NCBI RefSeq assembly: GCF_910592395.1
Contig: NC_088315.1
Span: forward strand, 19,136,219 to 19,200,218
From: Lineus longissimus
Lineage: Eukaryota; Nemertea; Pilidiophora; Heteronemertea; Lineidae
DNA length: 64,000 bases
Direction of reading: 5' to 3'
Of the stretch, positions 13,001-25,000 are shown piece after piece (the first letter of the stretch is position 1; each line of letters opens with the position of its first letter). The notes under the pieces were generated by a model. The model made no database searches and was not told the origin of the DNA. It saw nothing but the letters and a program-made list of their open reading frames with translations. The position numbers were made by a program, and so were the translations under genes.

Positions 13001-16000
13001 CAACAAATAGCGATCGGAGTAATGACGTCGTTTGTGGACTGACACCTTTCAGGAGATAAAGCGCACTGCAAAGGAGCCATTTAAATTGCTGCGATTTTAA
13101 TTGCATTAGACGATAATCACTTGTTTGCGGTGGTCGTCATAGGTCGGATGAGTCAATATCAAACTCAGCGATCATCGATTTTACTTGCAGATGAGTGATA
13201 ATTTTGTCGCACACAGCAGAGATTAAAATGGCAAGTAGCTGTGATCTGTTTTTTTATATATCAACAACCATCTCTATCACTTCCACTGGGTTTTGACAAT
13301 GCATGTCACCCTGGCCAGCACCAGGTGTATACCGGTGACCTTTATAGCTCAGGAACTATTTCTGGTGACACGAAATCTTAGGGGCACGGCCTTTATCGAG
13401 AGCTGCCACCTCGTTTTTAAGGTGTACAAACCTCAAACATAAAGGAACTTGTGAACAACAGAACTGAGGAATATTTAGCAGTACAGATCACTGCCCGCTC
13501 AGTGTACGAATCTGGGAAATATGCGGCAGCAAAAGGGTTAAGGAATCACAGGACTAGGAGAAGCAGGGGCCCGGTTGTTCAAAAGCACAAAAGTCACGTT
13601 ATCCCTAACAGTTACGTTAAGTATCCTTAAGGACGTTATCTCTCTCAGTTAAACCATTAGTATGTCCACGTTAAGACTGAACGTCTCTGTTAAAGCTAAC
13701 GTTGTTTTGAACAACACCGCCCAGAGGTACAACACTTTGACGACGAGCGAGTAATAGTCACCCTCTTCCTGCCCGACGCGCCCGGTTGCGGGCAGCGTGG
13801 ACGCCTTCTGCAGGCGCTTCCCGGATGCGTCGATCACCGTGTTTGCTGGCACACCTTACAGAGGGAGGAAGGAATGTTATTGTAATGGCAGAAATATTGA
13901 TGTTGTGGGCTGTTCTAATCAATGTCATCACCCATGAGAATCATGGCATCGCAGGATACTTTTTCGAAAGGAAATTTTGTAGGTGGTCAAGCTCTCAAGA
14001 ACAATAGAACCTCTCTTAGCAGACACCTCTCTTTCAAGGACACCCTCTCTGTTATTATCAAGGTTCCTTATTGGTCATTTCAATTGAATTTAATCTCTGT
14101 AATCAGGACACCTCTCAATGAAGGACAGAATTTGTCAGATCCAGGGGTGTCCATAACAGAGAAATTCTAATTTTTGCTATCTTCTGCAGGTACATTATGA
14201 CCTTATTCAGCCAAACAAATGTAGTGCCATGATTCTCACAGTGACAAAATAATGGTGTCTGCAACCAGATTCTGAAACAGGAACATGCATTAAATTACGC
14301 AAATATGAAATATGGATGCTATACATGTATTTTCCAACGTTTTTAAAGGAGTAGGCAGATTATTTCTTAAAGGGATTTCGTTCTTTGTTTATTTCTGAAA
14401 GAGTTTGATATCTTTCCAATTTTGTCTTTAACTCCAATCGTGGTTCGGCTATGGTAAGAGACTTTTTAGTTCAAAGTTTTTCGAACAAAAATGAACTTTA
14501 GAAACATTCTCTTTTATTTTATAACACAGAAAAACACACTGGATGAGAAATAATGGAACACTGTTAAATGTGTGTAGGTAACACTACGCTGGGAACACCA
14601 AACAACAAATTTGTCAACTCACTAAAGCGAAGTTTAGGTGCAACACAGTTCACTCGAGGAAAACAGTCATCTCACTCAAGGGGACAATTTTGACCCTTAT
14701 TTTAATGGAAGCATGTGGAATACACAATGCACTGCCCAATGTACAATCACTGTGCATTAACTGTCAATCACATCAGAGATGTGTAAATTGATTCATAGCA
14801 GACGTTTTTCTGAAACTGTGCCTGTGTCGATCACATCAGAGATGTGTAAATTGATTCATAGCAGACGTTTTTCTGAAACTGTGCCTGTGTCAATCACATC
14901 AGAGATGTGTAAATTGATTCATAGCAGACGATTTCTGAAAGTGGGCCGTGTTTTTCCTAGTTTTTCGACATGTATTGCTATCGTTTCATCATTTTGGCTA
15001 AATACCAGACAAGCCTCAACAAATTTATATTTTGAAATTGGGTGGTCAGGCCGCTTAGTAAAAAACCCACCAGTGACCGCCCAGGTAGGATTGGATGAAG
15101 TTGGTTTGAATACTCTAAAAAGTCTGATAGTACTTCTAGTTTTTATAATTTGAAAACTTCGGAAAAACGGCCACGTTAAACTCAATGAGTAATCATCTGT
15201 CTGTCTGTATTCACAACTAATAGTTAAAAACAGAATTTGTGCATCCGACCTTTTTTAAAAGTTCCAGTTGAATCGAATTGAATATTGGTGCTGATACAAT
15301 GAACAGAAACGATGCTTTATAATATCCTCGGAAAGCTGGACCAAACGTGTGCAACGACAACACCTAGATTTGTGAAAAAGGAGCAAAAGTGGGGAAGAAA
15401 ATATATTAGTGAAAAGTGTCGAAACAACTAACCAAAGAAGGATCAAATAAACTTTAGCGGAAACATAAAGGGTGATCTACTCTTTGTCAAAATGTAATGG
15501 ACTTCATACTGGAGAATCGGCTCCCCAACTGACTGAGAACCATGTGTAGGCAAGTGGCATTCCAGCTTACCGAGAGGCCGGCCCCATACTGGAGAATCAG
15601 CTCCCCAACTGACTGAGAACCATGTGTAGGCAAGTGGCATTCCAGCTTACCGAGAGGCCGGCCCCACTAGCTCAATCAGCATTGGAGACAATCAACTCCC
15701 CAACTGACTGAGAATCATGTGTAGGCAAGTGGCATTCCAGCTTACCGAGAGGCCGGCCCCATTAGCTCAATCAGCATTGGAGACAATCAGCTCCCCAACT
15801 GAGAATCATGTGTAGGCAAGTGGCATTCCAGCTTACCGAGAGGCCGGCCCCATTAGCTCAATCAGCATTGGAGACAATCAGCTCCCCAACTGAGAATCAT
15901 GTGTAGGCAAGTGGCATTCCAGCTTACCGAGAGGCCGGCCCCATTAGCTCAATCAGCATTGGAGACAATCAGCTCCCCAACTAACTGAGAATCATGTTCA

Positions 16001-19000
16001 GGCAAGGTAGGCTTTGCAGCTTACCGAGGCCTGCCCCATCAGCTCAATTGGCATTAGAGACAAACACCAACGTTAGCTCAACTCAGCGTTACCACCTTCA
16101 GTAAATTTATCTACAAAAGCAGCATTAGGACTTAATGCCAAGAAACCCAGCTCGTGAAGGTGGAAGGCCTGCTTGGTTCTCGGCAAGATGGGCATTCAAT
16201 ACACCAGGATGGAACTGGTCACTTCTGTTCAATTTTGATGAAGAACACCAATCATTTTAGATGCTTCTGAAAAAGTTTAGCAGCGATCCTTCAGTGGCTA
16301 GTTGAGCAATCATGTATGAGATGGGCATAGCTCTTCAGGTCAACAAAGATTAGGATACATTTTTGATATTTCAGGCTACCCACGGCTTCGATATCATGTC
16401 ACGTGTTGTCTGCCAATTCCACGAGGTAAGAAGCACATAGTTCCACGTCAATCTATTTCTGTGTCAGAATTTCAAGTAGAGGACCACAAAAAGCACCTCG
16501 CAGATGAGCAACTTTAATCACTGCGACCCGCAATCATGAGTCGCAGTGATTTAAATCGCTTGTTTGCGCTGGGCTTGAGCGACAATGACAACCAAATGCA
16601 AACTAATCGAAATGAGGAGTCGCTTTTCAAAGCTATGCCTAATTCATGCAAAGACACAGAGGAGAGAAAAGTAAAATTAATATTTCACCTCAATTTGGCA
16701 GGCCAGTCCTGAACATTCATACACACTACAATGACTTGATCCACAGAGGACTTCCTGCCACTTTGAGGTGAGACAAAACGCCTGTTCACACGCACAGAAA
16801 AAAGACAAATTGATTGGATCAATCCTCATTGTGGCCTCATTTCTGTGTGCCCGTTTACATGACACACCACAGTCTGGGAGAATAGGGATGATGTCTTGTG
16901 CGAGTCAGACCTCAGCAGGAGTGCTTCACTGCCCTTGTATGAAGAGATGAGACTCGACTGCAGACCACACTAGATTTGGGATTTTTTTCTGAGCGTGTAA
17001 ACAGCCCTTGTATGAAGAGATGAGACTCGACTGTAAACCACATTGGATTTGGGATTTTTTTCTGAGCGTGGAAACGGCCCTTGTATGAAGAGATGAGACT
17101 CAACTGTAGACCACATTGGATTTGGGATTTTTTTCTGAGCGTGTAAACGGCCCTTGTATGAAGAAGTTTCTCGGTCCATTGGTTTATTTTCCAGCAAACG
17201 AACGCTGGTGTGGGATTTTAATGGCGCTAAGCCCCATATTGAACAGCCTTTAAAACCGGGCAAAACAGAAAAAAAATCGAAGCGCAAAGAAAAACATGTC
17301 CACAGTCAAGTCTCAGATCTCTTTCCGTGAGAAAAAAAACGAAATCTCCGGCAACAGCAAACATTTCAATCACCTTCGTCGTCATCTTGCTGCAAGGCAA
17401 GTTTCATGCTTTTCGATTTTCTAAACTGATAACGCGGTTGGATAGATTCAGAATCTGCAGACATGCCAGAGGACTCCCGCTCCTTATCTCCCTCCGAGTC
17501 TTTCGAATCTCTGCTAATCGTGGAAGAAGTCGTGAAGGAAGATTTCCCGTCCGGGTACTTTTTCCTATACATCTCTGAAAACACAAGCAATTAGTACATA
17601 GACATGCACCTGGGGACCAGGTTGGGAATTTGCATATTCCAATACGATTGGCTGAGTTGGCGTCTGCTAGAGAAATTCACCCAATCCTGACGGCTCACCT
17701 GAAATGAACACCTGATGAGAGAACACCGCTTGAAGCGACCAGCGACAGCACAGAGTGAAACACATATTCAAATCTATTATTCATGGTACAATTTTTCTAC
17801 ACACTCTACAATAATATTTACGAGACGGGCTTGCAACGACTGCCTACATCAAAACAATTCACATCTCTCTATAACTCTTCTTCCAAGGCCGGGCTAACAT
17901 AAGATTTACAGGTGACACAAGTCACATTTGTGTCACGTGCAACTCACGTGTCACATAAAACTCATGCGTCACAAGTAACTTATGTGTCACATGTAACGGA
18001 TGTGTCACATGTAACGGATGTGTCACATGTAACGGATGTGTCACATGTAACTGATGTGTCACATGTAACTCATGTGTCACATGTAACTCACGTGCCACGT
18101 GTAACTTATGTGTCACGTGTGACTCACATGTCACATCTCACGTGTCACAAACAGTAATTGACCCAGCCTTGAAAACATGACGTGAATGACATAAGGACGA
18201 AAAGTGACATCGTGAATCTTACATGTCGCCTGCTCTTGGATATTGACCAGGTGACAGTGGGAACAAGTCAACCTAACCCCAGAGGCAATTTTCCCAAATA
18301 GGCAAAAAAATGGTCGCGTGTATTTCAGACTTGTGTACTTTGCCATATCATCAGCTCAAGTTGATCACAATTTCAACACTCACCGGCATACATATTTCGT
18401 CTTAACTGGGTTGTCTTAATGATATCGTCGCCCATATCGGCATGGGCGGGAATCTCACTGTAGATGTCGTGCTCGTACGCGGGAGGAGACGAAGACGAGC
18501 CTCTATCTTGTCCGTCGCTGTCCGAGTGACACCTGTCATAGATTGGCACATCGTAAACAGGTTCGGAGTCTTCTACGCTTTGGCTAAAATGGAACGATTC
18601 TGATCATAAGCTCTTGGCCTGTACATTCCTGTTCAAACTCAACTCCCTGGGCGGTATACTGTCCAGCTGTCTCTAAGACACAAACCCACAACCTCCTGAT
18701 CAAGAGCCTGGTGCTATGCCACTGACATCCCCCATACAAAAGTTACTGATAACAGCTTCTCTTTTTCACGAGGGAAATTGATTAAGTACAATTTTTGGGG
18801 TAAGGGGTCAAAATCAATTAAGATGCTGGAGTAGTTTTAAACTGACAAGTAATGTCAAAAGAGGGTGATAATGCCTTCATCACTCATTTTGGCCTCAAGA
18901 ACAAAAGTCCGAAAACTCTTACCTATTGCTAGTGCTAACCTTCCCGATATATATGTTCTTTGGCAGTGCAGCGGGAGGGCGCTTGTCTATGTCCGGCCGG

Positions 19001-22000
19001 AGTTCGTCACCTGAGAATGAGCTTTTGAACGAGTTTTCTGTTTCGCTCCGACGATCCCAGCACATTTTGAAGAAAGGAGTGAAAACCGCCGCTGAAAGAA
19101 GTCACATGATTTACCGTTGAATACTTTCTTAGCTCTTGGTTCATAATCTATCGGGATGCACCGCTAACTTAAGCACATTGCTCTGGGGCTAGCTCTCTGG
19201 CAGAACTCTCTGGGGAGTTGATTTTTGTCACCAAAAAATGGACTGACTACAATCCTCTCAAGAAATTCCAAAACGAAGAAGATTAGAAGAAGAAGGAAGA
19301 GGAGGAAGAGGGAGGAGAAGTAGGTTTAGGAGTAGGAGAAGAAGAAGAGGAAGAGAAGAAGTAGGTGAAGAAGAAGAAGGAGAAAAATTAGATGAAGGAG
19401 AAGGAAAAGCAGGTGAAGAAGAGGAAGAGGAAGAGGAAGAGGAAGTAGGTGAAGGAGAAGAAGAAGTAGGTGAAGGAGAAGAAGGAAAAAGTGAGAAGAA
19501 AAGAAGCGGGGTAGGAGAAAAAAGAAGAAATAGGAGAAGGAGGAGGAGGAGGAAGAAGGAAAAGAAGAAGATTCTCCTTGTTATTTGGACAAACACTTAC
19601 TTTGTTGTTGAAAGTTTGCACTGGTCGTCATGAATCTGGCTCGGAGTCGATCAGCTATCGCATTGCCCTCCGTGATCAGGGCCTGGGTATACTCGTTGGA
19701 GAAGAAAGCATTAGCACCACCACTTTCGGTCACGGCGAGGATCAGAGTCGGTGCTTGTTGTATGCCACTTGCAAACACTCTGAGAAGAACAAGAATTCAT
19801 GTTATCATCCGCAATTCTGCTGATTTTAAGTCTAACAGTCATCTTGAACACTAGTGTATGCATTGGCACTATGGCTCCCCCTAAGATGCACTGGATTGAG
19901 ATTTGCAAGACTACACACAAACAGGCCTACTGCTTTTGTGAACAGGCCCAAGAGAAAGTCTGCTGGATGTGTCATGCATTCATGAGTTGAGCCTTGGCTG
20001 GTCCTTTTGAATCATTCTGTCTTAGTCTCAAGTCCTAAGTCATTTTTTGCACTTTACTTACAGTTCTTCAAAGTTTATAAGTTGCAATTCAGACATTTTC
20101 CACAACATTTTTTCTCTCCAATTTTTATAATCTTAGTTCTTACCTTAGATTGGTCAGCGATGCTTTCCTTTTGGCAGAATAAACGAGAATATACCCATGA
20201 TTAAACTCGTCCCGAAGAGGACCAGCACCATGTATGGAAGTCAGCACGATTTCTACGCGACGTTTCGAGTCGCCTAAGTACGTCTCTAGCGAGAGGGCCT
20301 GGTACTTGTCGGACGTCACATAGCAACACTGATGGCTCAGTAACGGCCCGACCGGGAGGTGAATACGGTCACCACAGGTGAAGCACATCACAATTCTGGA
20401 AGGAAAAGTTGGAAAATGAAGCCGAGGGGCACAGAAGTCAATCTTAAGCAACTAAATTCCTAGCCCTTTTCACTCTTTTGAATGAGGCTCAAAACCAAGC
20501 TTCCTTCCTTGCGCCTGATGTCTCTGCCACGGCGAGCAACCATTTGAGAAACAAGAGTGTTAGCGTAGACTCCACCTCTGGCCGTAGATGAAGTCACTCG
20601 GCCAATAGACCTAATTGGGGCCTAATCGTAGTGGCACGCAGTGGCCTTTGAAGAGGAATACTACCTCCAAGTGCAGAACGAACACTGAAGAAGAGGCCAC
20701 TCATAATTTTCAAAACTTTCCTAAAAACAGCCGAAGTTCCTTTCTCAGAGAGACCAGGGTGTGTGATCAAAGACAAAATTGTTTCATTCAGAGGCGATAT
20801 CGCTTATGCATAACTAACCTGGCCAGTGGAAGAGGTGATGGGTGATTACATAGTACGCTGTTGCCCCTGAACAACTGCAAAAGCTATCGCCACGATTAGT
20901 TACGCATGAGCAAAAACACGTACGAATCAAATAATTTTGTCTTTGGGCCGTGGAGACTGGCCCGTTTGTACTCACCGAACATCTGGTTCTAGGTTTTCCG
21001 CTAATCGGAATGGGTCTATAAAGCCCGCCCGGTGCTTGATGCTATCGAAGAGCAGACGCACCGCTTGGCTAACCTGATTGTCGTGGAAGTGCTTCTCGAT
21101 GATGCGTGGCGCTGGAGGAAATGTGATGAACGGGCACTGCAGCCTGGAGAAGTAGGAGGAGAAGGTCAAAGCAAGCACGACCCAGGACAGGTAAGTTACT
21201 TCTGAACAGGACCGTACTTATATATCTTCCGCCAAAACTCGGGCCTTTTTCAGGTATAGTAGAAAACAGGCTGTGAGGGTCTGGGCAAACACAACCAGGA
21301 CAGGTTTCTTTTGAACAGTACAGTAACAATACCTATTAGCCAAGTCTGTCATTTGTCATGGACTGTAGACGCAAGATGGTTATGGTCGAGGAAAACATGA
21401 CCTATGACAGATAAGTTAGAACACCAACATACTTGTATCTGTTTGCAAAACTCTGGCCCTTTTCATGGACGCCAGGCCATGAGGGTTGAAACAAACACAA
21501 CCATAACAGATAAGTTAGTTCTGAACACCACTGTACCTACCTGTCGGCTAAAGTCTGTCCTTCATCACGCAACGTCGATGCCATCTTCTCCGAGTCGGGG
21601 TCGTAAGCAAGCACGACGACGACAGGTAATCCTTGGAATGATTTTCTTTCTTCTGGACGCATTTCGGACAGTAGTGTTTTATCTAACGCAGTTCTAAGAT
21701 AGTCTAAACTATCTGCATTGGAGAAGACACACAGACACCCTGGAAAACAACGACAATATTGACAACTGAGTAATTTCTTGCATGCGTCAACGGAGTGCCC
21801 CGCAACAGGTGATTTGAATTACATGCGACCATAATCACTCATCTGCAGAGGTCAACACAGGTCGCAGCGTCAGGAAAGTCAGTATCAAACCCAGCAGTTA
21901 CTGGTTTCAACCGCATACAAGCGATCATTTTGTCACACATTGCTGATATTGCAGGTAACTGCGATTAAAATCGATCGTCAAACATACCATGAGGTGAAAA

Positions 22001-25000
22001 CTCCGGAGTTTTAAATGAGTATTGGGGTAAATTAACATCACCGTCTATCGTCCGGTAATCTAAGCTGTAAATTGTTTCTTCGTGGGTGTATTCATCGTCG
22101 ATACATTGAGCCTGGAACGTAAAGGGTTAAAATTGTATTGTATGTTAAGTAGTTTATCAAATGTTAAAGACCAGTGACAGTGAGAAGATTGCCTGTGCCT
22201 CATGCACTCCCCCTTAATTTTATCGTTGCTTATTCTTTTTCTGCGTTCAGAGGATATGTATATAACCTTGCATCATATCCTCTGGTCATGTACCGCGAAA
22301 AGATCGGCGGTTCACTGGAGGTCTTCAGCTTATAACTTGGATCTGACTTCATATACAGTGGAACCTCCCTTAGCGGACACCTCTCTATTAAGGACAACCT
22401 CTCTATTAAGGACAACCTCTCTATTAAGGACAACCTCTCTATTAAGGACAACCTCTCTATTAAGGACACTAGCTTTGGTCCCAAATTGGTTGTTCCCATT
22501 CAATTTGACCTCTCTAATCAGGACACCTCTCTATTAAGGACAGCACTGGTCAGTCCCGAGGGTGTCCTTAATAGAGAGGTTCTACTGTTATACGACCTAC
22601 CCGTATCTCCGATGCAAGCTCATCAGCTAAGCCTTCTGAGCCAAGAATGACTAGATTGAGACGGTTGTCGTCAGGATTGATGAGCCACTGACTGTTGCGA
22701 CTCCAGGACTGTGGTCTGAAAAGAAGAAGAACTTGATATTATATTTTGAGCTCTTAGATGGTTTTCTTTCCCTGTTTTCCTGTTCACAGCGGATTTGGGA
22801 CACCATATTATTACCCCAGTCTCCACAGAAATCAATCAGGGGCTTCAAGGAGCAACCAGAAGGCGCTCACTTGAACTTGACCAGTTGGGGAACCAAGCAT
22901 TAATTCGGCGGCGAGTCGAACCCACGACCTCTTGATTATGAGGCCGACTTCCTTCCACTGTACCACCACTGCCCCATGACGTGATTCTGAAATGATCATA
23001 CAGGATTACAGGGATTCACTTTTGGTATCAATTTAGAAGCAGGTTGAGTATTCTCAGCTGCAAAAAATGACAAGTACAATCTTCGCCATCTTTTAAACCA
23101 GATGCCCCGGAAAAAAACTTGACATCATTCGTTTAAAATTATTCTGCAGTACAATTACACAGCCACACCACATTTAAATAGGTCAAACAGGAAATGACAC
23201 AAAAAGTAAAGTCCGCCACTTCGAAAAAGGTTTTTTAAGGAGAATAATTATAATATAGAGATGTTTCGGAGTAAAATAAAGGTTTTAAATGATCACACAA
23301 CAACATTAAGCAAAGTTTAGAATTCCAACCCAAAAATTATACTACACCAAATCAAAGTCAACCTAAACAGGTAACATCCAGGGAACAAGGAAATGGGTAC
23401 TACCCAATAGGGGGTTACCTGTACTTGTAGTACTAATGCAATGCACTACATGCAGTACTAGGACTCCCCTGTCTGGCTATTGGTTTTGCCCGTCTGGTCA
23501 GTGCTTATTTGCCCTTGCAGGCTTAGGTTTATTGACTCCAAGGAAGCTGTTTCACGGGGGTTGATGTCGTCATGATTCGCCCTGATAACCCCCTTCGATA
23601 AGACAGTAGAACAATGGGAATTTAGGGCAAGGTGCTACCAGCCTTGTCTTTGCACTGGCTTCCAATTCAGCAGCGAATTGATTTCAAGATACTTGCAACA
23701 ACTCACAAGATTGTTCAAGGAAGTGCACCAGCATACCTTTCCGTGCTAGTACGGAATCTTTGCAGTCAAAGACAAACTCGTGCCACAAGCGGTAGGAAGC
23801 TGCACATCAGCAGGACCAGAACCTCTTATGGTGTGAGGTGTTTTGCTGTTGGTGCAGCTCGCTTGTGGAACCAGCTGCCACCGGACTTTCACTCACTTGA
23901 CTCAATAGCATCCCGCGAAGTTACTATTTATAGCTCACAAGGTCATTTGCATAAGATATTGATGATGTTTTAGTCACGTGACAGTCGGACATCGACACTT
24001 ATTTCTACGCATTTGAGCTTATTTCAAAGTCAATTATCTTTGACCCTGCATTGTTTTTAGCATAAATGATACCATAGAGTCAGAGAGAGAAATATTCAGA
24101 ACAATTATGTAGTATTTCCAACACTCGGACATGTGCCAGATTGAATCTAACTGCCCCAGTTAGAAAGCCTGAATCCATTACGAAACCGCATGTTTATCCG
24201 ACATTGCATGTAATTCAGCGATGGGGAAATAGAGGGCAGCAGCTGCAGTGACGTCATCTTCGCGGAATGCTATTGTATCCTTCAAAAGGGAGTTGAAAAC
24301 GTGGCTATTTAGAAAGGCTTTGGGGGAGTAGCGCTTTAACATCGTATTATCGTAATGAGAAGCGCTATATAAATATGGACTATTATCATTATTATTAATA
24401 GACCGAGTATTGGGCTAAGCTGAAATTCTCTTAATACCGATGTAACAGGCAAAATAACGTCTGGCGAAAAGTAGCGTGTACTTTAAGCGACATCTACGGG
24501 GTTTACTTACGGAATGCCTTCGCTGCTTGGAACAAAATCATGACATTGGGGTGAAATAAATATAAGCACCAGATGAGGGGGGTCTTACATGCATACAAGC
24601 GTTCAGGGGTGCGGCGGGGGGGGCGCTGTCTGCATGATGTAGCGTCAATCATACTGGGTAAAACTTATATCCATGCATGAGGGATTACATCCAGGGTAGT
24701 TACTCAATAACATGTGTAGCTCATCATTGCACTCTGAATTTTTGAAAGGCAACTTCCAGCAAATGCGTTTTAGACCAAGATTTTGGGAGAAAAAAATTCA
24801 AAAAGTATCATTTTGCCCCAAGACCGAAAAGCTTGCTACCCCCTGGTAGACTTCCGGGCACATCCTCTTAACCTCACCTGTGCCCTCTACTGGCCAACGC
24901 CCTCTCGATGACGCTCTCCATACAGTTCTCCTTAAACGGGCACGGTGTACTCGACGGACTATGTATGAATGCTAAGTGGCTGACTAACATCGCGCGGCGA

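Noticed and set aside
14779-15153. 124-codon ORF starting [10 protein letters not shown]
   Set aside because: Its N-terminal half is just the 60-base tandem repeat and the rest has no recognisable fold.
17912-18157. [11 protein letters not shown]-type repeat protein
   Set aside because: Produced by the 15-base GTCACATGTAAC satellite in intron 13.
19258-19621. Ser/Leu/Pro-rich proteins on the minus strand
   Set aside because: Artefact of the purine/pyrimidine tract inside RhoGAP intron 11.
22912-22980. Genuine tRNA gene
   Set aside because: A and B boxes are present but the stems do not pair as a cloverleaf; better explained as a SINE head. The same holds for 25961, 27890, 43757 and 62690.
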